From positions 19,716,001-19,780,000 of the forward strand of contig CM065309.1 in assembly GCA_033032175.1 (NCBI GenBank): a stretch of DNA of 64,000 nucleotides, given 5' to 3'. The notes under the pieces are model-generated. The model was not told the origin of the DNA. It saw only the letters and a list, made by a program, of their open reading frames with translations, and made no database searches. The position numbers and the translations under genes were made by a program. The DNA is from Saturnia japonica (lineage: Eukaryota > Arthropoda > Insecta > Lepidoptera > Saturniidae). Positions within the stretch are counted from its first letter, which is position 1; each line of letters starts with the position of its first letter. This document shows positions 48,801-62,126 of this stretch, one piece after another.

Positions 48801-50522
48801 GTAATTAAAATGTCTGGTCCGTTACGGAGAAAATGTTTCAACTAACCAGTATTTATATTTTAGAATGCGTCGTATCACAATGATCAAAATATTAAAACAA
48901 TAACTAACAACTAAAAAAGTAATATATTCAGCAATGGGTAACAGAACAAATCTTCGGCAGTATGGTATAAAAATTTTTCGTCTACAGCCATATCAACCTA
49001 AATCCTATAAAAAATATGTAGGCATTTGAAAAATATACCTATATTTCTTTACATAACATTGAACAGAACGTAACGAAAATAATGAAATCAATACAACGCT
49101 TAATTATTTGGTATTTGTAGTGGTAATGATAAGGAATAATATGATCAATAATTACGCACACATAGAGCCGCGCGCACAAATGAGTTGAACTGTCTATACG
49201 TAAATTGAAAATGATGTAACTTGTACAACAAAGAAATCAACAAAATAATACGCACATTAGTGTATTCCACCAGTTGTCGATCTATACTATATTATACTAA
49301 ATATATGCTTTAGATAGACTCATCTTTTCTACTTAATCTGTGCGAATGATCTCACTTCAGTAAGGAGGATGAAGTTTATTAAACTTACCTTTGAGGAAAG
49401 TCCATAAAATTATATTTTTATCGTCTGAAATATCTTGCAGAGTTGAACCTGGCAACGTTAAGCGTTTTTAACCACTTGACATGGTATTTTAGCCGTTTTA
49501 TGGGTAAACTATGTGCTAGTTTTATTTGCTTAGTTTCCACTCTTTTGAGAGTTCAAACATTTTAGTATATTATTTATTCTGAGTAATTCTCTCATCAGTA
49601 TATTTAATTTTAATTAAATGACTTTTTTAAAATAATAGGTGGAGATTTTGGAATTGTAGCATCCTGTACTAGTCTTAAAATCACAAGAGATATTATTTTT
49701 ATAAATAAATCATCTTTATTTACACATTTTTCTATTGTTTGTATTTTTTACTAAAAATCAAGCACAGTATGAATTATTATTAGTCTTCAGAGAGTTGGAA
49801 AGACAGAACTGTCTGTTTCATATTGAATTTTGGTATGGAGAGCCCTTATTATTTAATTAGTGATAATAAATCCATTTCTTTGCAGAATACAAATTATTTT
49901 CTTCCGGTTTATGACTATAATTCTTCACCTAAAAGGTGTAATTGTTTGAACTTACTCCAGTACGTTTTTTAGGTAAAGATTTATCCAACTAACTGCAAAG
50001 CGATAACGGAAATATAAAAAAATATTACCTACTTGTTACTTTATTTTTGTAAAATCACATTCAAGGATGTAAATGAGACATAATTTTTTAATGCAGTGTG
50101 AATATGTATTTTCATTTTTTTAAATGTGTGATCAGGGAATCAAGGCACTCTCAAACTGTCAACTTGCCATCTGATTTGTATACATAATTGTAGTTAGGAA
50201 ATAAATGCATGTTATAAAAATGTCAAAATTATGAATAATGTTGTTTTATTTAATAAAATTTCCATTGTAATGATAATAATGTAAATAAATTTACATTTAA
50301 AAAAATCCATATCTGGGGGGTAAATATTTTTGCTTTTTTTGTTGGTTTCCCCCACACGTCTGTCTGCTCAGATTTTCGGTATCTAGGTTCATTGATTCTT
50401 AACGACGGTAGTGTTGACCGGGACGCAGGGAAAAGGATAAATACACGGTGGATGAAAATGACGGGTTCTTAGGAATCATATGTGATGCATGATCACCCCT
50501 ATAATTCAAAGGAACATATAAC

Positions 50523-51250
50523 ACTAGCTGTGCCTGCAGCTCTACACGTGTTAACTACAGAATTATTGTTATGAAGATATTGTGATTTTATTTTAGTTAT
50601 CCAAGTATCCTAAGCATTAAAAAGAATGTATTATTGAGCAGTTTTTGCTTTGGGCGCACATAATGGCAAACCTTTTTCATTTTATTTATTTAGATTTTAA
50701 GACCTGTTGTAATGCATGGATCTGAGTGCTAGGCAAGGAAAAAAGACTGATGGAATGAGTGTGTCAGAGATCAATATGTGTTGGGAAGTGAATGAGGAAG
50801 CCTACCTTAGGATTGATCTCCGGCCTCTTCCAGGAACATGTGGTCTTCTGTGGGTGGGCGCCCGGCGGTCCGCGCCTGTGGTAGGTACTTCAAATGCGTG
50901 GTGTAACTAGTATGGACTAGATTAATAAATGAGTATATCAAAGGAATTTTCAAAATAACACCACTGACAGAAATTAGGGAATAATGGGTTAGCATGATAT
51001 GGATATGTCATAAGGAGGTACGAAAATCCTATAACTAGAAGATTGTTGTATAAAAGTAAAATGTGAATAGAGGAAGACCAAAGAATGTATGGATAAATTG
51101 TATAAGGAAAATATTGTGGAACTATCTCCCGACCAATATGTTCCCTTATGACAATGGATCTATCACTCATAACAAGAGATATTTATGTAGACCAGCATGA
51201 CAGCGGTGACCGCCAATCTCTGTGGTTACCATCAAGGACAGGAGCCTCAA
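50523..51250 (+). pseudogene. RTE-like LINE fragments
   Basis: A short retroposon tail (50523-50700, CTAGCTGTGCCTGCAGCTCT) precedes a decayed endonuclease/reverse-transcriptase C-terminus. That part reads VMHGSEC, stop, ARKK, then a GYVIRRYENPI-like part near 51010, RGRPKNVWINCIRKI (about 51070-51110) and a DRQSLWLPSRTG tail. Many stops. A GC-rich patch at 50800-50900 interrupts it. Confidence 0.6.
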
Positions 51251-51871
51251 TTCATTGAGATGGCATAAAAAAAGGATAATGTGAAAACTGAGATGACAGT
51301 GGAAAGGAAAACATTAGCTGACCTTACCAAGGAGGAATAAGTGCAAAAAGAAGGGAAATATATTTTATCTGGGGTAAATATTTTCTCTTGCTAATTGCTA
51401 GGATATATGGAAAAGTGATGCTCCATTCTCTTAGCTTGAATAATTGTAAATAATTTTATGGTACTTATCAAAACAGAGAAAATCAAATCTTGATTTAGTA
51501 TATTGAAAAAAAAAATTGATGCACTGGATGGATTCAGTACTATTATCAATTTTAAAAAATTGTTTATTTTTTGCCCAAGAGAAAATGATTGAAGTAATAT
51601 CCATCAATCCATCCAGGTCATGCTAATATTTTGATCTTACAAAATAGTCGCTCTTGTCTTTTGAAGAACAGTCTTTTTTAAATTGTTTAAACATTTATTT
51701 GAAAACTCGTTACAACAGATAAGAAAAAAATGCACTATACACATTTAAAAGTTCATGGCTAAGTCACGATATTATGGGAGTTTTATCACTATATAATGAT
51801 AAAAACATACGTTATGATTAAAACAATAAAGTGCTCTATTCTTTGACACGCACTTATGTACATATCTACTG

Positions 51872-52409
51872 TCACAAACCATATCCTTCTTCAGAATCAA
51901 CTTCAGGCTTAGTTGCTCTTGGGCGATTCTCCCCATTTTCATCCATCATACAGTCAATAGAAAGTCTTTCAATATCATCCCATGATAATTTATTAAATTT
52001 CTCTTGAACGATTTTCAATAACCGTTTTGCAGTGCTAATGGCTTCGGTTTCAGACATGCCGCATTTTTTGAAATGTTTCAAAGATGCTTCGTAAAGTCCT
52101 TCTGGCTTTTTTACAATTAAATTTAGCTTAGAACCTTCTTTTATGGCAGGGTATGATTGAATTGTTTGTTCATCCACTAAGTTCCTGCCAAGGTGTAATA
52201 ATTTCTGTTCCCTAACCGGTATGTTCAGTTTTGCAGCAACCTCATTTTTAATTTTATATATAGTCGTAGTTGGCAGAACCTTAAAATAAAATGTTGCATA
52301 ATTATATGTGTACATAAACAACAAATTACAATAACATGATTTAACGTAAGATAAAACTTACTTCAATCTCACATTCACCTCCTTGTAGCTTTTTCACTAT
52401 TATTTTCAT
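51872..52409 (-). CDS. UBL4A: Ubiquitin-like protein 4A (Get5 homologue)
   Basis: Exon 1 is 52409-52362 and exon 2 is 52279-51872, with a GTAAGT...TTTAAG intron between, phase 0. The 456 nt give 151 aa (human UBL4A: 157). Residues 1-73 are a ubiquitin fold: MKIIVKKLQGGECEIE joined to VLPTTTIYKIKNEVAAKLN, then REQKLLHLGRNLVDEQTIQ and GSKLNLIVKK. The C-terminal part has KLSWDDIERLSI, matching the LDDIERL of the human TUGS domain that binds BAG6. In the cytosol UBL4A works with GET4 and BAG6 to pass tail-anchored membrane proteins to the GET3/ASNA1 ATPase and to handle mislocalised proteins. The C-terminus carries an extra acidic tail (PEVDSEEGYGL). An AATAAA on the minus strand at 51699-51694 may be the poly-A signal. 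Confidence 0.93.
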
Positions 52410-52679
52410 TTTGGATTACATGTGGTATTCCACCAAGACCAAATGATAATTAGTATGAAAAATAAATTTAAAGTAATTGTAGTAATGATATAAAAGTGAA
52501 GAGAACAGATGTAATATGAATTATTAAGACGTTTTCAATATTCATAGATCATTTCTCAATTCAATTTTCCTTAGCATAAAGTTTTATCACAGAGTATTAG
52601 GTCGGGACACAGACGAATAACCAAAAGCTACAATGACAAATACTTTTGGTCTATGACAAGCACAAGCACTACTAAGCAT

Positions 52680-53281
52680 TAGACATGTGTAAGTACTGCG
52701 AGTCATGTATTACGCGTAATATGTCACGACCGCGTACTATAACAGTACCTATAACCCAACAAAATTTAGCATGTCACATAACTCTAAACATGACGTTCCA
52801 TAGCAAGAGGCTAAAGGATAGGTCCGTCGCGTTCTAAGTACTGTACGTAGGTACTGAAGTGTACTGTAATGTTTAAAATATTTCGAGTTATCGTTGTTAT
52901 CGAATTATAACATTAATATAACTTATAATCGCCTACCACTATTAGAAATATTTCATAATCACTTAATGGTTAAGTTTGAAGGAAAATCAACTTTTTCAAT
53001 AAAGCAGAATGAAGCTTGCGTTTTCATAATGCCGTGTCGTCACTCGTACAAGTAAACTCTATACAAATAGGTAATAATAAAAGGTCTATTTATGACATCA
53101 GAACATTCAGTACAATAGCACATACGTGATTGTTAGCGGGCTATATGTATGCCTAAGCTTAATGCGTTATTTTAGACGGGTCATGTTTAGAGTACTGAGT
53201 ACTGCTCTAATGCCATATTACGCAACACGAAATGTCATGCCATATGGCATTACTTCATAGAGTACTGTTTTGCGCATGTCT
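52680..53281. mobile_element. Non-autonomous DNA element with 9-bp target duplication
   Basis: ACTAAGCAT occurs at 52671-52679 and again at 53282-53290, flanking a 602-bp body whose ends are inverted: TAGACATGTGTAAGTACT at the left, AGACATGCGCAAAACAGTAC read inverted from the right. A 9-bp duplication points to a MULE-like (8-11 bp) rather than a mariner or Harbinger origin (inference). No open frame. Confidence 0.75.
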
Positions 53282-54104
53282 ACTAAGCATAGACCATTAA
53301 CCAGATAAAAACTTACATAGTACTACTGAATAGGGATGACAAAAATATCGAAATATCATTATACTCATAATATAATCGATATGTATAATCAATATTTTTA
53401 ACCGCAATATACAATATTTATTTTAGAAAATTGAATTCATATCAATTTCAATATATGTTTAAGGCAAGTCGCGACTTTGGTTTTTTATTTAATGTTACTT
53501 GATAAAAACTGCATAATCCACGTACATCGTTTATTTTAAAAAAAATCCACGATCTTCATAAAATGCAATAAATACAAAAGCATATGAATTTTGTCTATGA
53601 TCTTACTGTATACCATCTGTATACGAAAATTAATTGTGTATTTGTACTGTAAGTATGATGGCAGCTTCGGCGTACCTCAGTTGCAGAACTCTATCAATTA
53701 ATCCGAATTGTTTTGTTTTTCATGTTTATAAAAAAATATAAACAATTTCTTGGTGTGGAATTTTTTTTAAGACTATTTTGAGTTTACTTCTAATTAAGAA
53801 AATCAATATGCTAAATAACAAATATTTTCTCACTTGTCCATCCCTACTACTAAATTCTCTAGTGACAAATCCAGTCTTCAATATTTAATGTCCTGTTGCT
53901 AGATGGTTATCTCGATTTCCCCCAGAACTCAATTAAAAAAAATGGAAACATCAAGAAAGTGAATGGTAAAATCATGGACGTGTAAGGCCTATGGGTAAAA
54001 TATGTTGATTGGCGAAACTCACCGTTGGGACACCTGTCTTAAACTTTAAAGAAGTGTAGCTTCTTTGGGTGTGGTAAGGCAAATTGGACTGAATTCTTAT
54101 TCCT

Positions 54105-54200
54105 CTTATTGAATGGCAACTGTGTTCTTACATAATTCTGCCAAAGTCACTTATAAAGAATATTTATACAATCGTTATTATAGCAAATTCAAACATGTGC
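54105..54200 (+). repeat. Dispersed repeat A, copy 2
   Basis: CTTATTGAATGGCAACTGTG, TTCTGCCAAAGTCACTTATA and GCAAATTCAAACATG as at 2785-2895. Confidence 0.55.
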
Positions 54201-55230
54201 GTTTGGTTTAGTTTGCCACCAACCCAAATCGGTATTTGATGCACAAATCAAAGAAATTTGCGACAAGCGCATGCGATTTGTCCACACGTTTAGGTTTGTG
54301 TAGTTATTATCCCTTGCGCGAAATAAATAACTGAAAATAACGTGCCTACGATTTCTGTGAATTTATAACCATCTTCGTTGCTGAATTTTCCGAATCGTAT
54401 ATTTTTTCCGTATAATTTTGCTTCTTTTTACAAAAAAAAATTAGATGAAACCAAATGTTTAACCAACACAAAGTTAACGTCCATCATGCTTGGTATAAAG
54501 GTAAAGAGAAACGCTTCCCTTTTTTGACTTCGACTAGGAGGCGGCAAGAAGATAAAAGGAAAGCGTCGGAGAATTGTTTCTACTCTTTCTGTCAAATGTA
54601 AGGATACAACGATACATCGATGTTTCTATAGAAAAATATAAATGTTTTCAAAAGCAAATGTTATTGCTATGTTATCGTGATATAGACATTTTCTTTGAGA
54701 TAAGCATTTGGAACATTAAAAAAAAATCGACGTTTTCTTGGTGAGGTTCTTTTGCATTAGTACATGATATTCTTGTTGGAAAATATACGACCTTCTAAGT
54801 TCTAAGGAGTTTTTACAACGTTTACATATAAGAGATTTACAAAAATACATTCTGATGTTCATTATTCAAATTATTGTCAAAATTATGTATATAAATATGC
54901 ACGTTTTTCTCAATAGAAATAATCAATATCAAAGTGTCATTTATTCCAATCAATGACATTTTATTATTTAAAGATGCGTCATAGTATATACGCCAACATC
55001 ATTGCATTAAAAACCAACGTAATTGATTTATACATACTTACAAACTATTAAATAATCTTTCCAGTTATATGGTATGGAAAAAGGGAAAGAACATGAAATA
55101 TATTATATTATGTTATTTTTGTTTTTAGAATCAAATGAATATATATTTTGATTTGTAATGAGTGTAATGACCTGCAACTGCGACACTGCATAATACGTAA
55201 CTAAGAGAACTAGCTAACTAAAGAACTAAC

Positions 55231-55428
55231 TTTAATATTGTCAAAATACAGCACGGCTAACGCATCTTCAATTATAAAAACATCTTTGATTCCCAAAGGT
55301 TCTTTTACATCAATATTTAATATAGAGATGTTTGCATCCCCAGTCAAAAGCGATCTACCTACGTACATACAATATGCAGAGATTGCTGTGTTACTGTATA
55401 CGTAATTAAGTAGCATATTCTCCAGCCA
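55231..55428 (-). other. Possible coding exon, unidentified
   Basis: Minus-strand open stretch from an ATG at 55416, reading SAYCMYVGRSLLTGDANISI, then KEPLGIKDVFIIEDALAVLY. It ends at an AAA-GTTAGT splice donor (55230). The residue mix looks protein-like and not repeat-derived. I do not recognise it and could not join it to neighbours: a phase-0 acceptor GGCTGGAG would be weak. Confidence 0.3.
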
Positions 55429-56404
55429 TTAGCTAGTGTTAGAGCATGCATATATTCCTTCATAACTTTTCCTACCTCGGCCACAATTAGCGCCATCTAC
55501 AAACAAAAACTCACGTGCGACGAGTGACAGTTGAAAGAACAAAAAAGACAAAACGTGTCGCCTAACAGAGCGCATAAAACTATTGCATCTCCGTCGCAAA
55601 TTAAGAGTATAAATCAAATAATAGTTAAGCTCGGACTTCACAAACCCCGGGGTTCCATAGTGCTGCAACAGTGCGTAATGTGCAGTGCATAGAAGCCACG
55701 AAAATCAACATCAGCATGCCCGAGGTGAGTGGTCGGCAAAATACCTATCCAAATTCCTACCCCGCATGCTAGGGAGAAAACATTTAAAACAATACAGCTA
55801 GGTTGACATAAGAAGTTTTACTTTCAACACGCCATGTCATTCTCACTTTGATTGTCTTAAACTTATTTTTGAAGCCCGTGTTAATAGTATGAGTATTATC
55901 TTTAGTTAGTACACCCTATAAAAGAATTGGGTTTAAATTTATTGAATAAATAAAATAAAACTTTAGCGTTATACTAATTTAGTATTTGTTATTTTTATTT
56001 AATATTATGTATGGTGTGTTATTTTAAATCTCTGTCGCAGTGTCGCCTCTTGTTAAAACAAGTTAAAACTAAAGTTAAATCGGCTTATGTGCAAAGATGA
56101 CTGGTCTACTTCAGTAATACCGTTAAGGGTTTCCCCTGTTAACCTCCATCATCTAAATTTTAATCACTTGATATTGGCGGATTTTTTTTATTTCACGCAT
56201 GGATCAAGTGAAACTTGTATTTTATTATTTTTACAAAACATAACCAAGTCAAGAGTAAGTACAGTCCAAAAATAGTAATGCCCAACTTTACAAAAAAAAT
56301 CTTCAATTTTAAGTGTAACAGCCTTGATCTGGCAATAGGGTACAATGTTTGTAATATTTTTGACATTTAGCACAGACTACTGAGATAACAAACTCAGCAC
56401 TTAC

Positions 56405-56549
56405 TCGTTTTTATCTGTCTCTGTATTTTTAAAATGCAGTTCCACAGCATAAAGTAACGCGGCTTGCTTATGAGTTGACCCCAAGTCCGGTGAAGCTGTA
56501 AAAGCCGTCAGAGGCTCCAGGGCCTCTAAGGCTAACAGTATAGTCAGTT
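56405..56549 (-). other. Probable coding exon, unidentified
   Basis: Minus strand: acceptor TTATTATTTAG, open reading LTILLALEALEPLTAFTA then STHKQAALLYAVELHFKN, donor GA-GTAAGT. Incoming phase 1, outgoing phase 2; 145 nt. GC and codon use differ from the surroundings, supporting a real exon. The two neighbouring candidates (59479-59716 and 55231-55416) do not fit its phases directly, so intermediate exons or separate genes are needed. Confidence 0.45.
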
Positions 56550-57898
56550 CTAAATAATAATAAAAAAAATAAAAAATGAGTTGACTTGTAGAAATCGTAG
56601 AAATCATCACGTAAGAAAAAAAGCATAGAGATGCAACTTGATCTCATTGTCGCTTTCTATTATGTTATAAGTGTGTGTATGTTTGCGAGTATCGAAACCA
56701 CATAATATTGCACTTTAGGCGGGGGCCCTCCGGGTGGTATCACAAAATAGGTGCACCTTCAGTAATTCAATTGTTTATCAGTTATTTTGTATGGTACATA
56801 TATATAAAACTTATTTTATGAATTGGGCTAACCGTGTTTTAAATAATATTTCACTTATTTAATTTTTGAGTAAGTTTGTTCCTGAGGGGGTCCCCCGATA
56901 GCAAAAGTTTTTTGTCTCTGATATTTTGACAAACAAATAAAAACATGACATGTATTTTAAATTATTTCTTTGTTAATTAGTAGTTCTTAGTTAATTAGTA
57001 AACCCACAATAATTTGCTATAGCACAAATCACAAAAGTTACAATACACAGCCCAAAATTTGAATTTGATTATTAAAAAATTATATTATTTCTGGCAACGT
57101 TATCAATAAATAAAATTTATTAGCTCGGCACATTGATCTTGTACATTTAATAGGCTATGACATTGACCGCACTGTCCTTGATGGTAAGCTCAGTACAGTG
57201 CAAACACAATAGCGACCACTGACCATCTCCACCAGTTTTAAATGCAAAGGGACTGCTGTTTTTCTGAACCACATATTTTACATTTTATCAAAGACATAAT
57301 ATCGTTTTTATAACAACATATTTAATACAAATAATGTTTCAAAGTAGATAAACGATTGAACATTCCAAAATAAAATACAATAAAATGAATTAATAAAAAT
57401 TCTACGCATACAGGAAAAGGGATAACATAATTACATTCCATAATATTTTACAAAACTAATAAATCCCTGAGAATTTATTAATATTTATTTATGACAATCC
57501 GCGATTTGTAACCAGTGTGTTAATTTGCAACAAGTACTTTTAATTTGGGAGTGACTGAATGTAATATTTTAACTATTTTGGAATCACATGCATTTGACTA
57601 ATTTTCATAAAAGAAAAAAAAAAAAGTAAAAAAATGCGGACGGAGTTCCGCTAAGACAAAAGTGAAGCATAGCAATACCGCACACGTAAGTGTGTGAGTC
57701 AGAGTTTTTAGTGTATTGCCATGAGAAGAAAATTTCCACATTTATTAAAATAAAATTACACAAAAGTTTCTGAACTCTGGGAGACGTAGAGAAAGAGAAC
57801 ATTACAACGCTCTCGGTAAACTCTCGCACTTCAAAGGATTTTATCATAATAAACTTTGCCTGCGCGGCCATATTTCAATCGGCGCACAAAGGGATATA

Positions 57899-59166
57899 CA
57901 GGATGGGCCAGAAAGATTTGCGAATTAAAAAATAATCTAAATACAGTACACATACACATCTTTATTTCAATTAAAATAGACATCTGGGAAATTTATTTCT
58001 TAAGAATTACATTATTCAGATGTGTACCATCCCGCTGCGAATATTCCTCGAATCTGAACCTCAAATTGGTAAAAACTCGCAGACACATTGCGCGAGGAAT
58101 AGCTGCCATTTCTTCTTGGATATTTATCTTCAACTGGTTAATCGTGGCTGGGTTATTGGAGTAGACTCTACTTTTCAGGTATCCCCACATGAAAAAGTCC
58201 ATTGGCTTTAGATCCGGACTTCTAGGTGGCCATGCAATGTCACCTCGGCGCGATATCAGTTTCCCAGTAAACATCTCGTGTACGGCCGCCAACGAAGCAT
58301 TAGATGTATGGCATGTCGCACCATCTTGTTGAAACCACGTTGCACGATTATCGGCTTCAAATTTTTGCAGTTGCGGAAAGAAAAAATCCCTTAACATAGC
58401 TATGTATCGGTCGGAATTTACAGTGACGGATTGCCTTTGTTGATTTTCAAAGAAATAGGGTCCGATAATTCCATGTGCTGATATGGCCGCCCAAATGGTT
58501 ACTTTCGGCGAATGCAGAGGCTTTTGATGTTTTGCACGTGGGTTCTCTGCAGCCCAGTAACGACAATTCTATTTATTGACATGCGCATTTAAGTGAAAAT
58601 GGGCTTCGTCGGAAAACAGAATATTGTTGAAACTCTGAAAGGGTTCCAACATTGTTTCAACAAAAGCTCGTCATAAAATTGGGTTATTTAGCAGTAATTC
58701 TGTACAAGTTGAACTTTATACGGGTGCAAATTCAAATCTTTCAACAAAATGCGACGCAAAGATGTTCTGGACACCACAAGTTCAGCTGATCACTTGCGAG
58801 TCGATAGCACAGGATTACGTTGAACTGAAGCTCTAACTTGTTCAATTGTGTCTTCCGTTCTTGTTGACCTTAGGCGTCCCGCAGGCTTCTGTTTGAGAGT
58901 CAAACCAGTAGCTTCGAACTTTCTGACCCACGATTGAATCACACTTTGCTCCGGACACTAATTTACGTCATGTAATCCAAACTCAGACCGACATAAACGT
59001 CGTACAATAGCGCACGAATCGCCATTTTTATAATAATGTTTAACGCAGAATACAAGCTGCGCTCCGGTGAAGCGATCCATCGCGACCAAATTAGCGCAGT
59101 CCTCGCTCATAAGTTTCAAACGCAAAAGGGTTTTTAAAATCGTACGCCTTTCTGGCTCACACTGTA
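57899..59166 (-). mobile_element. Mariner-like element, DD41D (rosa-type)
   Basis: 1268 bp between inverted ends TACAGGATGGGCCAGAAAG and (inverted from the right) TACAGTGTGAGCCAGAAAG, flanked by TA on both sides (57897-57898, 59167-59168). The minus-strand transposase starts at about 59111 (MSEDCANLVAMDRFTGAQLV) and runs to 57993. DDE part: WFQQDGATCHTS and, 41 residues after that Asp, the Asp of SPDLKPMDFFMWGYL, so the spacing is DD41D. The first catalytic motif, LFSDEAHFHLNAH, is still readable. Stops (for example TAG near 58573 and TAA near 58960) and a frame change near 58670 make it dead. Confidence 0.9.
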
Positions 59167-59228
59167 TAAAAGAAGATCTCTGTCCGGAAATAAAAAAACA
59201 AATTTAAGAATAATTTTATTTATCAACT

Positions 59229-59400
59229 AGCTGTGCCAGTGGCTAAACTCACATGGACAACGGAATTTTTGTTTATGAAGATATCATGATAATTTTTTTT
59301 TAGTTCTGGACCAAGTATGCATAAAAAAATGCATCAAAATCAATTCACTAGTTTTTGGGCGATGCACGCATAACGGCAAATCTCTTTCATTATATTTATA
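59229..59400 (+). repeat. RTE-like retroposon tail (short type)
   Basis: CTAGCTGTGCCAGTGGCTAA at the head and GGGCGATGCACGCATAACGG plus CAAATCTCTTTCATTATATT at the end. Collinear with 50523-50700 and 41918-42160. Confidence 0.6.
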
Positions 59401-59478
59401 TACATTATGATATGATAGAATTGCTTATTTTAACCCTACATAAAGAATACATTTTAAGAATAATAACTTTTTATATAC

Positions 59479-59716
59479 TTGTCTTTTACTTTCAAAAGAT
59501 AAGTCCTTTTCTAGAGATAACCCTTTAATTTTATGTGGTGAAAATGAATATTGTAACGTGCGGTACAGTGCATCGACTCTCGCATAATTATATCTGCACC
59601 CTTTCCCCGCGTCCTTGACCATGTGACCGCACATCGTGACCTTTGGTCCACCGGCCACCGCCCTTGCGTATTCGCAGCTGAGTATCTTAAGTGCTTGCCC
59701 CCAAGCCACAATGAAG
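59479..59716 (-). other. Probable coding exon, unidentified
   Basis: Minus strand: acceptor TGTTTACAG, then 79 codons reading FIVAWGQALKILSCEYARAV, GKGCRYNYARVDALYRTLQY and SPHKIKGLSLEKDLSFESKR, ending at CAA-GTATAT. Incoming phase 2, outgoing phase 0. It looks helical and non-repetitive, and GC is higher than around. Family not recognised. The mariner insertion lies between this and the next candidate downstream. Confidence 0.45.
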
Positions 59717-59719
59717 CTG

Positions 59720-62120
59720 TAAACATATTTTTATGTTATCTTTTAAAAACTTTCTAAACACCGTCTCGCAAATACAACATAATATTGTGTACATAAAAGA
59801 TATATATATTTTGATGGAAAATTTAATCAATAAACTGTGAATATGTAGTATTGATTAATACTTTAGTAATAATTACTTGAATTTATAAATTAATGATTAT
59901 TTATTTGTTATAACACTTAATAATATTTTAATTAATTAGTTAAATAAATTGTGTTCGTAACCAGAGATAACTAACAACTACTATTATACAATCGTTTTTC
60001 TAATCCTATATTAAATAAAAATGCAGCTCGACACTCGAATTATTGCTGTATTAATAGTTTGCAGCTCTTGCTTGAATTTATAATTTTAATTGTGTAGTCA
60101 GTGACAGACATAGTAATAATATTTACATACAAACTTTATCAGCCAGTACAAAATAGAAAGTGGCTGAAGTAAAAACTATTTATTGCGTTAAGTCGCCACA
60201 CTATCAATCTCCCACAGTTCAGAGGTAATTTGTATGTTTAATTATGGGCAACACTAGCCGCATTTGTGTTTTAATTACATCGCAATAGTTTTCCGTAAAA
60301 ATAAAGAAATATATTGTTTATATTACAAGTTTACTTGTGAAATGTGATCCCCTAATTTTTAAAATGAATCTACTACGGTTTCAACACCTCTATAACATAT
60401 GACGGCATTTTAATTTTTTTTTACTATACACGGCAACAACGTCACTCGGGCGAGGTCTGGGACAATAATGGCGAGTGGCTGACTTACTATGAACATGGCG
60501 TGAATGCGCGCGTGTGTGCACATTCGTATAAGCACCAGAACACTATTCGTTTAAGTGAACTGACTTACTATGAGTAATTCACCGCTATTTAGTGAATATT
60601 ACGTCCGCCTTTTTTATACGTCTATGTATGGACGAAACTACTATTCTCTTCTTTTTAAGGATTTTTTTTTTAAGGAATTTAAGGAATGTATTAATGGAAA
60701 TAACAAAAAAAAATCACTTATGACTTAATTAGTGATTTATAAATTAAACGTAACATTAATTATGTTTATTATTCTCTTTGATTGTAAACTTGTAATAATT
60801 TTCATTGTAATTATAGCTTTTTTTAATATCACAGGTTGGGCAATAGTGCTTATTATTGAAGACATGGCCATATAGATTCCAATCAAAATCCAAATATAAA
60901 AAAGAAAAATAGACAAATTACATGTTTTTGATTTTTCGCGTCAAGTTTTTGTAAAATAAATAATTAATTACCAAGGTGATTTTTTAACACTTTAAACCTA
61001 CTTTTGTGAAAAAAGAAATGGAAACAAACTTTATTAAAAATATTCCTTTCGAAAATATAAATAATGAATATGAAAATACTGAAAGTGTTGGATATAATTC
61101 CGTCCACTTTTTAGAAATGAAGTACTTTGAAGGTAATTCTAAATTGTTTTACAGTAAATTGAAATCGGAAAATAGTAATACGTACAAAGTGATAACACAG
61201 TATCTACCTATGTATTTTTCCCAAAAATTTTACATGACTAGTTAATGTACTGTTACTGTAGTTATTATAACAAAATACAATTTTCTTCCCATGAATTTGT
61301 TCTGAAAATATATCTGCTATAAATTAGTATGAAAGTGAAAGGAAAATGTTCTCGTACTGTTAAATAGATTTTACGTATTATTATGGGCTTTGATTATGTA
61401 GACGTTTATATAAATCAATGTTCATGGTTAATAGTAAATAGTATTATCATTTATCAATTACAAGTATTGAGTAGTATCACGCTCGTTACTGTGCCGCACG
61501 CGGCGCGGTGCTTTAACGAAACAAAAGTTAAAATAGATCGAAATATATAATTCTATCATATAATTGGAACTATATTTTTATAAACTTTACAAAATTTACG
61601 TTGCATAATATGGTTCTCTTAGCCAATAAAATGTTAATACGATGTCGACATACTTCAAATTAATCGACTTAGATTACGTGTAGTTAGAAATCATTGTAGT
61701 TCAGCACTTAACTTGGCCCACCACTAGTTAATAACTTGGCTCGGGTGACCGTAGCCTAGGAAACGGGTGTAGCTACAGAACAACAACATTGATAAGTCAT
61801 TCTGATAACGTGTTATATAAAAATTGATGATATTTCATTGGAATAAATTCAATTTATGATTTCGAATGTGTCTACCATATCTTAAAATTTCATAAAAACT
61901 GCATATTTACTTCGTGCAAGATAATGGAAATTTTGACAGATTTCATTATTGTGGCTGCCAGGTAAGATATGAACATTCTTAGATATTATATTTCTAGAAT
62001 AATTTTGTTATATCACTTCTATTATCAGTTTTGACTCGTTAGGTGTGTTAGCTGGAGAGACGTCTTTCGTGCTCGGCGGGAAGCCTGAAATGCAGTCCCC
62101 ACGGTCCTGTTTTCGTATCT
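59720..62120. other. AT-rich region without supported gene
   Basis: Largely low-complexity A/T. A 79-codon plus-strand open stretch at 61006-61245 has a good-looking internal donor (GAAG-GTAATT at 61135) but no recognisable content. Short GC-rich patches near 60430-60540 and 61730-61790 could be regulatory or old repeats. Confidence 0.5.
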
Positions 62121-62126
62121 ATTTTA

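Larger units (their letters stand above)
45627..51871. other. Intergenic region between DCAF15 and UBL4A
   Basis: Mostly AT-rich unique-looking DNA; includes the 3' UTR of DCAF15 at the left. A dead RTE fragment lies near 50.5-51.25 kb. I see no gene, RNA gene or clear element in 46.4-50.5 kb. Confidence 0.6.
52410..55200. other. Upstream region of UBL4A and intergenic DNA
   Basis: The UBL4A promoter and leader must lie in the first few hundred bases. The rest holds a 600-bp inverted-repeat element (52680-53281) and a repeat A copy (54105-54200). No coding sequence is recognised. Confidence 0.5.

Noticed and set aside
55718..55735. ATG CCC GAG followed by GTGAGT, a possible first coding exon on the plus strand
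   Set aside because: Only three codons, and no acceptor exon in matching phase was found downstream.
61006..61245. 79-codon open stretch with a GAAG-GTAATT donor
   Set aside because: Asn/Lys/Tyr-rich reading in AT-rich DNA without homology; kept only as a remark.
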